DNA of 64,000 nucleotides from Stenotrophomonas sp. MYb238. GTDB taxonomy: Bacteria; Pseudomonadota; Gammaproteobacteria; Xanthomonadales; Xanthomonadaceae. The notes under the pieces are model-generated. The model made no database searches. It was not told the origin of the DNA and was given only the letters and a program-made list of their open reading frames with translations. Made by a program: the position numbers and the translations under genes. Positions 1 to 9,196 of the stretch are shown piece by piece; positions within the stretch are counted from its first letter, which is position 1; the number at the start of each line of letters is the position of its first letter. The stretch lies in contig NZ_WIDL01000005.1 in NCBI RefSeq assembly GCF_009496535.1, forward strand, positions 124,001-188,000. Direction: 5' to 3'.

Positions 1-1
1 G

Positions 2-349
2 CTGGGCGCGCTGCATGGTCCGTCGTCGCGCGGCGGCCGCAGCCTGTATGGCGTGCTGGCGTTCGTCGCCGCGGCCGTGGGCGCCGGCATCGCCGGGCGC
101 CACGTCTACGTGCAGCTGCTGCCGAAGGACCTGGGCAGCAGCTGCGGTCCGCCGCTGGGTTTCCTCAGCGAGACCATGGGGCCGTTCGAGGTGTTCCGCA
201 CCGTACTCACCGGCACCGGCGACTGCGGCAACATCGACTGGACGTTCCTGGGCCTGAGCATGCCGATGTGGAGCCTGGTGTGGTTCGCGCTGCTTGCCAT
301 CTGGGCGCTGTATGCCGGCCTGCGCGCGCGCAGGACGCGCCTGTTCTGA
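2..349 (+). CDS. dsbB: DsbB disulfide bond formation protein, 3' part
   Basis: The open frame enters from the left edge and ends at a TGA, so about 115 C-terminal residues are present and the start lies outside the window. DsbB is the inner-membrane protein that reoxidises periplasmic DsbA and passes electrons to quinone. The visible part holds the second periplasmic loop, with the two separated cysteines in SSCGPPLGF and GTGDCGNIDW that form the DsbA-reactive pair, followed by a last membrane helix (SLVWFALLAIWALYAGL) and a basic tail. The DAHP synthase gene follows after 36 bp with no visible functional link. Confidence 0.9.
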   Translation: MGALHGPSSRGGRSLYGVLAFVAAAVGAGIAGRHVYVQLLPKDLGSSCGPPLGFLSETMGPFEVFRTVLTGTGDCGNIDWTFLGLSMPMWSLVWFALLAIWALYAGLRARRTRLF

Positions 350-385
350 TTCCCCGATTCCCCCACGCATCGCAACGGTAACCGC

Positions 386-1768
386 ATGAACCTGTCCCAC
401 TCCTTGTCCCCGGCCGCCTCCGCATCGAACTGGGCGCCGGACAGCTGGCGTGGGCGGCCTGCGCTGCAGATGCCGACCTATCCCGATCCGCAGGCGCTGG
501 AAGCGGCGCTGGCGCAGCTGCGCCAGCTGCCGCCGCTGGTGACGTCGTGGGAGATCCTCGCGCTCAAGCAGCAACTGGCCGAGGCGCAGGAGGGCCGGCG
601 CTTCCTGTTGCAGGGCGGCGATTGCGCGGAGAACTTCGCCGATTGCGAATCCGGCACGATCTCCAACCGGCTCAAGGTGCTGCTGCAGATGAGCCTGGTG
701 CTGGTGCACGGGCTGCGCAAGCCGGTGATACGGGTCGGGCGCTTCGCCGGGCAGTACGCCAAGCCGCGTTCGGCCGATACCGAAACGCGCGACGGGGTGA
801 CCCTGCCCAGCTATCGCGGCGACGTGATCAACGCGCCCGAGTTCACCGAGGCCGCGCGCGTGCCCGACCCGCAGCGCATGATCGTCGCGCATTCGCGGTC
901 GGCGCTGACGATGAACTTCGTGCGCGCGCTGATCGACGGCGGTTTCGCCGACCTGCACCATCCCGAGTACTGGAACCTGAGCTGGATGGGCTGCTCGCCG
1001 CTGGCGGCGGAGTACCAGAAGATGGTCGGTTCCATCGGCGATGCGGTGCGCTTCATGGAGACCCTGTCCGGCGCCCAGGTGCACAACCTCAACCGGGTCG
1101 ATTTCTACACCTCGCACGAAGCGCTGCTGCTGCCCTACGAGCAGGCGTTGACCCGGCAGGTGCCGCGCCAGCACGGCTGGTTCAACCTGAGCACGCACTA
1201 CCCTTGGATCGGCATGCGTACCGCGGCGCTGGAAGGCGCGCACGTGGAGTACCTGCGCGGCGTGCGCAACCCGATCGCGATCAAGGTCGGGCCGTCGGTG
1301 CAGCCGGACCAGCTGCTGCGCCTGATCGACGCGCTCAATCCCGACGACGAGCCGGGCCGGCTGAGCTTCATCCATCGCATGGGCGCTGCGCAGATCGCGG
1401 AAAAGCTGCCGCCGCTGCTGGACGCGGTGAAGCGCGACGGCCGCCGCGTGCTGTGGGTGTGCGATGCGATGCACGGCAATACCGAGAGCACCAGCAACGG
1501 CTACAAGACCCGCCGTTTCGACAACGTCCTGGCTGAGGTCGAGGCTTCGTTCGACCTGCACGCCGCGGCCGGCACGCGGCTGGGCGGCGTGCACCTGGAA
1601 CTGACCGGCGAGGACGTGACCGAGTGCACCGGCGGCGCCCGCGAGCTGACGGACCGCGACCTGGAGCGCGCCTATCGTTCGACGGTCGACCCCCGACTGA
1701 ACTACGAGCAGTCGCTGGAGATCGCGATGGCGATCGTGCGCAAGCGGCAGCAGGCGCCGGAAGCCTAG
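386..1768 (+). CDS. Class II 3-deoxy-7-phosphoheptulonate (DAHP) synthase
   Basis: 460 residues, the normal size of the plant-like class II family. The enzyme condenses phosphoenolpyruvate and erythrose 4-phosphate in the first committed step of aromatic amino acid synthesis in the cytosol. Family landmarks are GGDCAENF at residues 77-84, whose cysteine is the usual metal ligand, RVGRFAGQYAKPRS, the KVGPS phosphate-binding stretch, and the C-terminal HLELTGEDVTECTGG. The ATG at 386 gives the expected short N-terminal region before SWRGRPALQMP. It is a stand-alone gene between dsbB and a mechanosensitive channel. No leader peptide or attenuator is apparent in the short upstream gap. Confidence 0.95.
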   Translation: MNLSHSLSPAASASNWAPDSWRGRPALQMPTYPDPQALEAALAQLRQLPPLVTSWEILALKQQLAEAQEGRRFLLQGGDCAENFADCESGTISNRLKVLLQMSLVLVHGLRKPVIRVGRFAGQYAKPRSADTETRDGVTLPSYRGDVINAPEFTEAARVPDPQRMIVAHSRSALTMNFVRALIDGGFADLHHPEYWNLSWMGCSPLAAEYQKMVGSIGDAVRFMETLSGAQVHNLNRVDFYTSHEALLLPYEQALTRQVPRQHGWFNLSTHYPWIGMRTAALEGAHVEYLRGVRNPIAIKVGPSVQPDQLLRLIDALNPDDEPGRLSFIHRMGAAQIAEKLPPLLDAVKRDGRRVLWVCDAMHGNTESTSNGYKTRRFDNVLAEVEASFDLHAAAGTRLGGVHLELTGEDVTECTGGARELTDRDLERAYRSTVDPRLNYEQSLEIAMAIVRKRQQAPEA

Positions 1769-1937
1769 CCTCCGGCAAGGCGTGGCGGACGCCGCGGGCG
1801 CACGCGGAACGAAAGCGCATCCGCAGGACAGGAGAAGGATGGCCGAAAGCGGCCCGCCTGCGGCATGACATCGCGATCATGCCGCCTGGCGCATCATGCG
1901 CGGCACATCCGTTCGTCTCCCCGGAGGATACGCATCG

Positions 1938-3050
1938 ATGGCCGACTGGACCGTCATACGCACCTACGCATTGCCGCTGGGGGCGGCGATTCTCGCCGGC
2001 TTCGTCGTCTGGACGTTGATGCTGTGGCTGTTCCGGCGCACCCAGGGGCGCGACTACCGGCGCGCACGCATCGTGCGCGTGGTGAGCCTGCCGCTGGCGT
2101 TCTTCCTGCCGCTGCTGTTCCTGGAGATGGCGCTGGGCGCGACCCCGCTGCACGGGCGGGCGCTGCAGGCGATGCAGCACCTGCTGCACGTGGGCGTGGT
2201 GGCGTGCCTGACCTGGCTGCTGGTGCGTGCGGTAGCCGCGGGCGAGCGCGCGATCCTGCGCAACCACCCGATCGAGGTGGCCGACAACCTTGCCGCACGC
2301 CGCATCCAGACCCAGACCCGGGTGCTGAGCCGGGTGCTGATGGGCGCGATCGTGCTGTTCGGCGTGGCGGTGGTGCTGCTGACCTTCCCGCAGGTACGGC
2401 AGGTCGGCAAGACCCTGCTGGCCTCGGCGGGCATCGTCGGCCTGGTGGCCGGCATCGCCGCCAGGCCGGTGTTCGGCAACCTGATCGCCGGGCTGCAGAT
2501 CGCGCTGACCCAGCCGATCCGGCTGGACGACGTGGTGATCGTGGAAGGCGAGTGGGGGCGGATCGAGGAGATCGGCAGTTCGTACGTGGTGGTGCGGATC
2601 TGGGACGAGCGGCGCATGGTGGTGCCGCTGTCGTGGTTCATCGAGAACCCGTTCCAGAACTGGACCCGACGCAGCGCTGATCTGCTGGGAACCGCGTTCC
2701 TGTGGCTGGACTACCGTACGCCGGTCGCGGCGGTGCGCGCCGAGCTGGAACGCATCTGCCACGAGGCGCAGTTGTGGGACGGACGCGTCTGCGTGACGCA
2801 GGTGACCGAGACGAGCGAACGCGCCATCCAGGTGCGGCTGCTGGTGAGCGCGCGCAATTCCGGCGACGCCTTCGACCTGCGCTGCATCGTGCGCGAGCGC
2901 ATGATCGATTTCCTGACGCGGGAGCATCCCTATGCCCTGCCGCGGCTGCGCGCGGAGATCGGGCGCCAAGCCGAGGCGCCGCATCCGCTGCAGGACGGCG
3001 TGCCGGAGGATGTGCGTTCGCCGGGCGCGGAGGACGGCGCGCCGGCGTAG
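1938..3050 (+). CDS. MscS-family small-conductance mechanosensitive ion channel
   Basis: 370 residues. An earlier in-frame ATG exists at 1896, but the ATG at 1938 is preceded by GGAGG at good spacing and is preferred. The protein has about four hydrophobic helices (near residues 8-31, 46-67, 80-100 and 126-148), then the pore-type helix LLASAGIVGLVAGIAARPVFGN and the MscS beta domain (QPIRLDDVVIVEGEWGRIEEIG, then RRMVVPLSWFIENPFQNW). MscS channels open under membrane tension and release solutes during hypo-osmotic shock. The C-terminal 40 residues are acidic and proline-rich and probably disordered. It stands alone and converges on the amidase gene. Confidence 0.9.
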   Translation: MADWTVIRTYALPLGAAILAGFVVWTLMLWLFRRTQGRDYRRARIVRVVSLPLAFFLPLLFLEMALGATPLHGRALQAMQHLLHVGVVACLTWLLVRAVAAGERAILRNHPIEVADNLAARRIQTQTRVLSRVLMGAIVLFGVAVVLLTFPQVRQVGKTLLASAGIVGLVAGIAARPVFGNLIAGLQIALTQPIRLDDVVIVEGEWGRIEEIGSSYVVVRIWDERRMVVPLSWFIENPFQNWTRRSADLLGTAFLWLDYRTPVAAVRAELERICHEAQLWDGRVCVTQVTETSERAIQVRLLVSARNSGDAFDLRCIVRERMIDFLTREHPYALPRLRAEIGRQAEAPHPLQDGVPEDVRSPGAEDGAPA

Positions 3051-3074
3051 GGGCCGGCCTCGTCGCCTCTGTTG

Positions 3075-4673
3075 TCAGTGGGCCGGGACCGTGTCCGCTA
3101 ACGCCGGCGGCCTGCGCGCCCGCGTCAGCTGTTCGTAGGCGTGCCCCAATTCCAGCAGGCGCGGCTCGCTCCAGGCGGTTCCCATGAACAACAGTCCCAG
3201 CGGCAGGCCATCGGCGTGGCCCATGGGCACGCTCAGGCTCGGGTAGCCGGCCACCGCGGCGGCGCCGTAGCTGCCGCCCGGGTATGCGTCGCCCTGGCCC
3301 GGCGTGGTGCGCCAGGCGGCGCCGGTGGTGGGCGCGACCAGCGCGTCGAGCCGGTCGGCGCGCAGCGCGGCGTCGATGCCCTCCGGGCCGGCGAGCCGCC
3401 GCGCGTTGCCGCGCGCGGCGATATAGGCCGGATCGTTGAGCGAACCGGCGGCGTCGGCCTGTTCCAGCAGCTCCTGCGCGAAGAACGGCATTTCCTGCGC
3501 GGCATGGGCGCGGTTGAACGCGATCAGCGCGCCGAGCGAGCCCACCGGCGTACGCCATTGCCCGAAATAGCGGTTCAGGCCGTGCTTGAACTCGTACAGC
3601 AGGACCGTCAGCTCGTCCTTCTCCCAGCCGTCCTCGCCGGGCAGCGTGGTCTCGATCACGGTGGCGCCGGCGGCACGCAGCACGGCCACCGCCTGGTCCA
3701 GCAGCGGCCTGATTTCCGGGCGGTCGCCCAGCGCGTTGCGCAGTACGCCGATGCGCGCGCCGCGCAGCGCGTCCGGACGCAGCCGCGCGCCGTAGTCGTA
3801 CACGGCGCGTCCCGGCATGGCCGCCGTGGCGGGATCGGATTCGTCGCGGCCGGCCATCGCGCCGAGCAGCAGCGCGGCGTCGGCGACGCTGCGCGCCATC
3901 GGGCCGGCGGTGTCCTGGCTGAAGGAAATGGGGATGATGCCGTCGCGGCTGACCAGCCCCACGGTCGGCTTGAGTCCGACGATGCCGTTGGCCGCCGCCG
4001 GGCAGACGATGCTGCCGTCGGTTTCGGTGCCGACCGCGGCCACCGCCAGGTTGGCGGCCACGGCCACGGCGCTGCCCGAACTGGACCCGCAGGGGTTGTG
4101 GTCCAGCGCGTACGGGTTGCGGGTCTGCCCACCGAGCGCGCTCCAGCCCGAGGTCGAGCGGGTGGAACGGAAGTTGGCCCATTCGCTCAGGTTGGTCTTG
4201 CCCAGGATCACCGCGCCGGCCTCGCGCAGGCGCTGCACCAGGAAGGCGTCGCGCTGCGGCCGGAAGTTCTTCAGCGCCAGCGAGCCGGCGGTGTTGTGCA
4301 TGGGCGTGGCGCCGATGTTGTCCTTGAGCAGGACCGGCATGCCGTGCAGCGGACCGCGCACGCGTCCGGCGCGGCGCTCGGCGTCGCGCTGCGCGGCTTC
4401 GCGGCGCGCGGCGGGGTTGATCTCGATCACCGAACGCAGCGTGGGGCCGGCCCGGTCCAGCTCGGCGATGCGGCGCAGGTAGGCGTCGGTGAGGGTGACG
4501 CTGTCCAGCTCGCCGGCGGTCATGCGCGCCTGCAGCTCGGCGATGCCCGCTTCCTGGTAGGGGAACGGCTGCGCGGCGGCCGGACTGGCGCTGGAGGTGC
4601 GCTGGCAGGCGCAGCACAGCGCTGCCGCCAGCACGGGCAGGAGCAGTCGGAAAGACTTCGGAATGGGCCGCAT
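3075..4673 (-). CDS. Exported amidase-signature (AS) family hydrolase
   Basis: 532 residues counted from the ATG at 4673. The frame is open further upstream, but only this start gives a classical export signal (MRPIPKSFRLLLPVLAAALCCAC), possibly a lipoprotein signal although the lipobox is not canonical. The amidase-signature catalytic set is present: the lysine in VLLKDNIG, the cis-serine in GSSSGSAVAVA, and the nucleophile in GTETDGSIVCPA. Family members hydrolyse amides; GatA is the best-known relative, but an export signal and the lack of gatB or gatC nearby make a role in tRNA amidation unlikely. Substrate unknown. A long inverted repeat lies just upstream. Confidence 0.88.
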   Translation of the reverse strand: MRPIPKSFRLLLPVLAAALCCACQRTSSASPAAAQPFPYQEAGIAELQARMTAGELDSVTLTDAYLRRIAELDRAGPTLRSVIEINPAARREAAQRDAERRAGRVRGPLHGMPVLLKDNIGATPMHNTAGSLALKNFRPQRDAFLVQRLREAGAVILGKTNLSEWANFRSTRSTSGWSALGGQTRNPYALDHNPCGSSSGSAVAVAANLAVAAVGTETDGSIVCPAAANGIVGLKPTVGLVSRDGIIPISFSQDTAGPMARSVADAALLLGAMAGRDESDPATAAMPGRAVYDYGARLRPDALRGARIGVLRNALGDRPEIRPLLDQAVAVLRAAGATVIETTLPGEDGWEKDELTVLLYEFKHGLNRYFGQWRTPVGSLGALIAFNRAHAAQEMPFFAQELLEQADAAGSLNDPAYIAARGNARRLAGPEGIDAALRADRLDALVAPTTGAAWRTTPGQGDAYPGGSYGAAAVAGYPSLSVPMGHADGLPLGLLFMGTAWSEPRLLELGHAYEQLTRARRPPALADTVPAH

Positions 4674-4690
4674 GCCGCGCAGGCTATCGG

Positions 4691-4741
4691 GCCGGACAAG
4701 CCTTGGCAAACGGCAGGCGCACGGCTCCGGTCTTGTCCGGC
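4691..4741. promoter_or_regulatory. Inverted repeat upstream of the amidase gene
   Basis: GCCGGACAAG at 4691-4700 is matched by its exact reverse complement CTTGTCCGGC at 4732-4741, with 31 bp between. It lies 18-68 bp upstream of the amidase start on the minus strand, where a regulator site or a leader hairpin could sit. No T-tract follows on either strand, so a terminator is unlikely. Function is inferred from position only. Confidence 0.35.
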
Positions 4742-4902
4742 GGGAGCGGTTGCGTACGCACTCCAGGCAGGCGCGGGAAACGCGGCGGCGCCGCATGGCG
4801 CGGGATGCAGGGCGGTCGCGAGGCGTGCTGTGCCGCGCGTTCCGGCTGGGTGCGCACGGCGTTGGTGTCGACCGCCGCCGGTTTCGGCGGCGGAAAGCGG
4901 GC

Positions 4903-5385
4903 TCAGCGTCCGGCCAGCGGTCGGCGCCTGCCGATATCGCGCGCCAGCACCCAGACCACGAGGATGTTGACCGCCAGCAGCAGCCACGACGCCCAGCCGG
5001 GATGGCGGACGATGGCGTAGACGTCCAGCGGCAGGTACAGGGCGGCGGAGACGCAGCCCAGCCACGAGGCCCAGGCCCGGGCGCGCCACAGGCCCCAGGC
5101 TTCCAGCGAGCGCAGCAGGCCGTAGGCGACCAGGGCGATGGCGCCGACGTGCACGGTGTCGGGCGTGATCATGTCCAGCAGCGTGGAGAACGACCCGTGC
5201 TCGGGATCGGCGCCGACGCGGCGGATCAGCGTATTGACGATGGTGCGCAGGGGAGCGGGCCCGGAAATCTCCAGGCCCGCGGCGGCGAGAAAGGCCAGCA
5301 CGGCCTTGGCCGCTTCCAGCAGGGCGATGGCGGCAAGTCCCGGATGCGCGTGCGGATCCGGGTTGTAGGGCTTGCGCGCGGTCAA
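4903..5385 (-). CDS. DUF2127 family membrane protein
   Basis: About 160 residues. No ATG is available. The TTG at 5385, only 5 bp after the typA stop, gives MTARKPYNPDPHAHPGLAAI, which matches the usual N-terminus of this family (a short polar start, then HPGL and the first helix). There are four hydrophobic segments, including ALLEAAKAVLAFLAAAGLE, VGAIALVAYGLLRSLEAWGL and ASWLLLAVNILVVWVLARDI. Function is unknown; DUF2127 proteins are small inner-membrane proteins. The tight spacing suggests translational coupling to typA. The start codon is the least certain part of the call. Confidence 0.75.
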   Translation of the reverse strand: MTARKPYNPDPHAHPGLAAIALLEAAKAVLAFLAAAGLEISGPAPLRTIVNTLIRRVGADPEHGSFSTLLDMITPDTVHVGAIALVAYGLLRSLEAWGLWRARAWASWLGCVSAALYLPLDVYAIVRHPGWASWLLLAVNILVVWVLARDIGRRRPLAGR

Positions 5386-5390
5386 GGCGA

Positions 5391-7220
5391 TCAGCCGGCG
5401 CGGGAGGCGCGCTTGCGGTCGCTCTCGGTCAGGAACTTCTTGCGCAGGCGGATTTCCTTCGGGGTGATTTCCACCAGCTCGTCGTCGTCGATGAAGTCCA
5501 GGGCCTGCTCCAGCGAGAACTTGATCGCCGGGGTCAGCTGGATCGCGTCGTCCTTGCCCGAGGCGCGCATGTTGGTCAGCGGCTTGGTCTTGATCGCGTT
5601 GACGGTCAGGTCGTTGTCCTTGGAGTGGATGCCGATCAGCTGGCCTTCGTACACGTTGTCGCCTTCGGCGGCGAACAGCTTGCCGCGTTCCTGCAGCGGG
5701 CCCAGCGAGTAGGCCGGGGTGGCGCCCGGGGCGTTGGCGATCATCACGCCGTTCAGGCGCTTGGCGATGGCGCCCTGTTCCTTCGGGCCGTAATGGTCGA
5801 ACACGTGGAACAGCAGGCCCGAGCCCTGGGTCAGGGTCTTGAACTCGTTCTGGAAGCCGATCAGGCCGCGCGCCGGGATCTTGAAGTCCAGGCGCACGCG
5901 GCCCTTGCCGTCCGATTCCATGTTCTCCAGCAGCGCCTTGCGGGTGCCCAGCTTCTCCATCACGCCGCCCTGGTGCTGCTCTTCGATGTCCACCACCAGC
6001 TGCTCGATCGGCTCCATCAGCTGGCCGTCGATTTCCTTGATGATGACTTCCGGGCGCGACACGGCCAGCTCGTAGCCTTCGCGGCGCATGGTCTCGATCA
6101 GCACGGACAGGTGCAGCTCGCCGCGGCCGGAGACCAGGAACTTGTCGGCGTCCTCCAGCTGCTCGACCTTCAGCGCCACGTTGTGCACGGTCTCGCGCTC
6201 CAGGCGCTCCTTGAGCTGGCGGCTGGTCAGGAACTTGCCGCCGGACAGGTCCTTGTTGCCGGCGAACGGCGAGTTGTTGACCTGGAAGGTCATCGAGATG
6301 GTCGGCTCGTCCACGGTCAGGGCCGGCAGCGCCTCGGGGGTGTCCAGCGCGCAGACGGTGTCGGAGATGGTCAGTTCCTGGATGCCGGAAATGGCCACGA
6401 TGTCGCCGGCCTGGGCTTCCTCGACCTCGATGCGCTCCAGGCCCATGAAGCCCAGCACCTGCAGGATCTTGCCCTGGCGCTTCTTGCCCTCGCGGTCGAC
6501 GATGCTGACCGGCATGTTCTTCTTGACCTTGCCGCGCTGGATGCGGCCGATGCCGATCACGCCGACGAAGTTGTTGTAGTCCAGCTGGCTGATGCGCATC
6601 TGGAACGGACCTTCGGTCTCGACTTCCGGCGCCGGCACGTACTTCATGATCGCTTCGTACAGCGGGGTCATGTCGCCGTCGCGCACGGTGTCTTCCATGC
6701 CGGCGTAGCCGTTCAGGCCCGAGGCGTAGACGATCGGGAAGTCCAGCTGCTCGTTGGTGGCGCCGAGCTTGTCGAACAGGTCGAACACCTGGTCGATCAC
6801 CCATTCCGGGCGCGCGCCCGGGCGGTCCACCTTGTTGACCACCACGATCGGCCTGAAGCCCATCGCGAACGCCTTCTGGGTGACGAAGCGGGTCTGCGGC
6901 ATCGGGCCGTCCATCGCGTCAACCAGCAGCAGGACCGAATCCACCATCGACAGCACGCGCTCCACCTCGCCGCCGAAGTCGGCGTGTCCGGGGGTGTCGA
7001 CGATGTTGATGCGGTTGCCCTGCCAGTTGATGGCGGTGTTCTTGGCCAGGATGGTGATGCCGCGTTCCTTTTCCTGGTCGTTGCTGTCCATCACGCGCTC
7101 GGCCAGCACCGTGCGCTCGGACAGGGTGCCAGACTGCTTCAGCAACTGGTCGACGAGGGTGGTCTTGCCATGGTCGACGTGGGCGACGATGGCGATGTTG
7201 CGAAGGTTTTCGATGGACAT
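5391..7220 (-). CDS. typA: Translational GTPase TypA/BipA
   Basis: 609 residues, full length for the family. TypA is a ribosome-associated GTPase of the EF-G type that helps 50S assembly and growth under stress or cold. It opens with the G1 motif in AHVDHGKTT, followed by the switch II/G3 motif [12 protein letters not shown] and the G4 motif [11 protein letters not shown]-like domains and the TypA-specific C-terminal domain ([20 protein letters not shown] and the basic end [18 protein letters not shown]) follow. It is first in a probable two-gene unit with the DUF2127 gene and diverges from ppiB; a promoter with a consensus -10 lies in between. Confidence 0.97.
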   Translation of the reverse strand: MSIENLRNIAIVAHVDHGKTTLVDQLLKQSGTLSERTVLAERVMDSNDQEKERGITILAKNTAINWQGNRINIVDTPGHADFGGEVERVLSMVDSVLLLVDAMDGPMPQTRFVTQKAFAMGFRPIVVVNKVDRPGARPEWVIDQVFDLFDKLGATNEQLDFPIVYASGLNGYAGMEDTVRDGDMTPLYEAIMKYVPAPEVETEGPFQMRISQLDYNNFVGVIGIGRIQRGKVKKNMPVSIVDREGKKRQGKILQVLGFMGLERIEVEEAQAGDIVAISGIQELTISDTVCALDTPEALPALTVDEPTISMTFQVNNSPFAGNKDLSGGKFLTSRQLKERLERETVHNVALKVEQLEDADKFLVSGRGELHLSVLIETMRREGYELAVSRPEVIIKEIDGQLMEPIEQLVVDIEEQHQGGVMEKLGTRKALLENMESDGKGRVRLDFKIPARGLIGFQNEFKTLTQGSGLLFHVFDHYGPKEQGAIAKRLNGVMIANAPGATPAYSLGPLQERGKLFAAEGDNVYEGQLIGIHSKDNDLTVNAIKTKPLTNMRASGKDDAIQLTPAIKFSLEQALDFIDDDELVEITPKEIRLRKKFLTESDRKRASRAG

Positions 7221-7267
7221 GCGAAAGACGGCCAGCCGGTGCCGTGAATGGGGAAAAGAAGTCCAAC

Positions 7268-7296
7268 ATTATACGGGCATGCGGCCGATTCGCGAA
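7268..7296 (-). promoter_or_regulatory. Putative sigma-70 promoter of typA
   Basis: Read on the minus strand, TTCGCG at 7296-7291 is followed after 17 bp by a perfect TATAAT at 7273-7268. This would start transcription near 7260 and give a leader of about 40 bases before the typA ATG. The -35 is poor (3 of 6) and the -10 is consensus. Positional inference only. Confidence 0.5.
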
Positions 7297-7425
7297 AAGG
7301 GGGCCGTGACGGGCCGCGGAACGGGCATTCAGCCGGCGGCGGGGCAGGGGCCGGGGAGCCCGGCCCGCCGGGCCGGGTGTATCCTATGCGGTCTGCGATA
7401 GACGTCTTCTCCCACAAGGATTCCC

Positions 7426-7920
7426 ATGTCCCTGACCGCCCATTTCGACACCTCCCGCGGCCCGATCAAGGTCGAGCTGTTCGCCGACAAGGCGCCGCTG
7501 ACCGTGGCCAACTTCGTCAACCTTGCCAAGCGCGGGTTCTACGACGGCCTGAGCTTCCACCGCGTGATCGCCGATTTCATGATCCAGGGCGGCTGCCCGG
7601 AAGGTTCCGGCCGCGGCGGCCCGGGCTACCGTTTCGAGGACGAGACCAACAACGGCGTGCGCCACGAGCGCGGCGTGCTGTCCATGGCCAATGCCGGCCC
7701 GAACACCAACGGCAGCCAGTTCTTCATCACCCACATCAAGACCGACTGGCTGGACGGCAAGCACACCGTGTTCGGCAAGGTCACCGAAGGCCTGGACGTG
7801 GTCGATTCGGTCAAGCAGGGCGACCTGATCAACAAGATCACCATCGAGGGCGATGCCGACGCCGTGCTGGCCGCCAAGGCCGACCGCGTGGCCGAGTGGA
7901 ACAAGATCCTCGCCGCCTGA
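7426..7920 (+). CDS. ppiB: Peptidyl-prolyl cis-trans isomerase B (cyclophilin)
   Basis: 164 residues with no signal peptide, so this is the cytoplasmic cyclophilin type. Cyclophilins catalyse cis-trans isomerisation of X-Pro bonds during folding. The active-site motifs are present: [13 protein letters not shown] with the catalytic arginine, the FEDE stretch, [19 protein letters not shown], and the loop [12 protein letters not shown]. The ATG at 7426 is preceded by ACAAGGA. It is monocistronic: typA diverges upstream, and a strong intrinsic terminator follows the stop. Confidence 0.95.
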   Translation: MSLTAHFDTSRGPIKVELFADKAPLTVANFVNLAKRGFYDGLSFHRVIADFMIQGGCPEGSGRGGPGYRFEDETNNGVRHERGVLSMANAGPNTNGSQFFITHIKTDWLDGKHTVFGKVTEGLDVVDSVKQGDLINKITIEGDADAVLAAKADRVAEWNKILAA

Positions 7921-7927
7921 TCCGCCT

Positions 7928-7953
7928 ACGGCCACCTGCAGGGTGGCCGTTTT
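7928..7953 (+). terminator. Intrinsic terminator of ppiB
   Basis: A perfect 9-bp stem (ACGGCCACC with GGTGGCCGT) around the loop TGCAG is followed by a short T-run. It lies 8 bp after the ppiB stop and separates it from mdh. Confidence 0.8.
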
Positions 7954-8040
7954 CGTGATGCCCCCTGATTCCGCCCCCGCCTGCGCGGCCGCCATGGCCG
8001 GGGCGACCCCAGAACACCTTTCTTAGCAGAGGAAACCCCC

Positions 8041-9024
8041 ATGAAAGCACCCGTACGTGTCGCCGTGACCGGCGCTGCCGGCAATATCGGCTACGCCCTG
8101 CTGTTCCGCATCGCTTCGGGCGAGATGCTGGGCAAGGACCAGCCGGTCGTCCTGCAGCTGCTCGAGATCGACAACGAAAAGGCCCAGGCCGCGCTGAAGG
8201 GCGTGGTCATGGAACTGGAAGACTGCGCGTTCCCGCTGCTGGCCGGCGTGGTGACCACCGCCGACCCGCTGGTGGCGTTCAAGGACGCCGACGTGGCCCT
8301 GCTGGTCGGCGCCCGTCCGCGCGGCCCGGGCATGGAGCGCAAGGACCTGCTGCTGGAAAACGCCAAGATCTTCACCGTGCAGGGCAAGGCCCTGAACGCC
8401 GTCGCCAAGCGTGACGTGAAGGTGCTGGTGGTCGGCAATCCGGCCAATACCAATGCCTACATCGCCATGAAGTCGGCCCCGGACCTGGATCCGAAGAACT
8501 TCACTGCCATGCTGCGCCTGGACCACAACCGCGCCCTGAGCCAGCTGGCCGCCAAGACCGGCAAGTCCGTGGACAGCTTCGAGAAGTTCACCGTGTGGGG
8601 CAATCACAGCCCGACCATGTACCCGGACTACCGCTTCGCCACCACCGGCGGCGCCTCGGTGGCCGAGCTGATCAACGACCAGGAATGGAACGCCAACACC
8701 TTCATCCCGACCGTCGGCAAGCGCGGCGCGGCCATCATCGCCGCCCGCGGCCTGTCCTCGGCCGCGTCGGCCGCCAATGCCGCCATCGACCACGTGCATG
8801 ACTGGGTGCTGGGCAGCAACGGCAAGTGGGTGACGATGGGCGTGCCGTCCGACGGCTCCTACGGCATTCCGGAAGGCGTGGTGTTCGGCTTCCCGGTGAC
8901 CACCGAGAACGGCAGGTACACCATCGTCAAGGACCTGCCGATCGACGACTTCTCGCGCAAGTACATCGACATCACCCTGGGCGAGCTGGAAGAAGAGCGC
9001 GCCGGCGTGGCCGACCTGCTGTAA
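8041..9024 (+). CDS. mdh: Malate dehydrogenase (NAD-dependent)
   Basis: 327 residues of the cytosolic-type or group 2 malate dehydrogenase family. It interconverts malate and oxaloacetate in the citric acid cycle. The NAD-binding glycine motif [16 protein letters not shown] lies at residues 8-23. [17 protein letters not shown] contains the mobile loop arginines, [13 protein letters not shown] is the helix with the conserved aspartate and arginine, and [12 protein letters not shown] holds the catalytic histidine. AGAGGAAA sits upstream of the ATG. It is monocistronic, with intrinsic terminators on both sides. Confidence 0.97.
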   Translation: MKAPVRVAVTGAAGNIGYALLFRIASGEMLGKDQPVVLQLLEIDNEKAQAALKGVVMELEDCAFPLLAGVVTTADPLVAFKDADVALLVGARPRGPGMERKDLLLENAKIFTVQGKALNAVAKRDVKVLVVGNPANTNAYIAMKSAPDLDPKNFTAMLRLDHNRALSQLAAKTGKSVDSFEKFTVWGNHSPTMYPDYRFATTGGASVAELINDQEWNANTFIPTVGKRGAAIIAARGLSSAASAANAAIDHVHDWVLGSNGKWVTMGVPSDGSYGIPEGVVFGFPVTTENGRYTIVKDLPIDDFSRKYIDITLGELEEERAGVADLL

Positions 9025-9048
9025 CCGCAGCGGCCCGGTGCATGACGG

Positions 9049-9080
9049 ACGGGGAAGCTCAGGCTTCCCCGTTCTGTTTT
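9049..9080 (+). terminator. Intrinsic terminator of mdh
   Basis: CGGGGAAGC and GCTTCCCCG form a perfect 9-bp stem with a TCAG loop, and TTCTGTTTT follows, about 25 bp after the mdh stop. Confidence 0.8.
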
Positions 9081-9196
9081 CGGGCAATACCGCCCGCCGG
9101 TCGGCAGGCTCGCATTTCCCCGGCATCGCCGCGGTTGCCGGCCTGTGGCCGGCACCATCCCACGGTGTCCGGCCACTGTTCTCAATTTCGTATCGC

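Noticed and set aside
1368-2984. 538-codon open frame on the minus strand opposite the DAHP synthase end and MscS gene
   Set aside because: No domain, histidine/arginine/alanine-rich, and covers two clear genes on the plus strand.
3075-4673. Amidase as GatA of the tRNA amidotransferase
   Set aside because: The protein has an export signal and is not next to gatB or gatC, so the cytosolic GatA role does not fit.
5386-6804. Upstream extension of the DUF2127 frame through typA
   Set aside because: Only the part after the typA stop has hydrophobic helices and family motifs; the rest is an out-of-frame reading of typA.
7359-7377. Strong hairpin CCCGGCCC-GCC-GGGCCGGG between typA and ppiB
   Set aside because: No T-tract on either side and it lies between divergent promoters, so it is not a terminator; I cannot assign a function.
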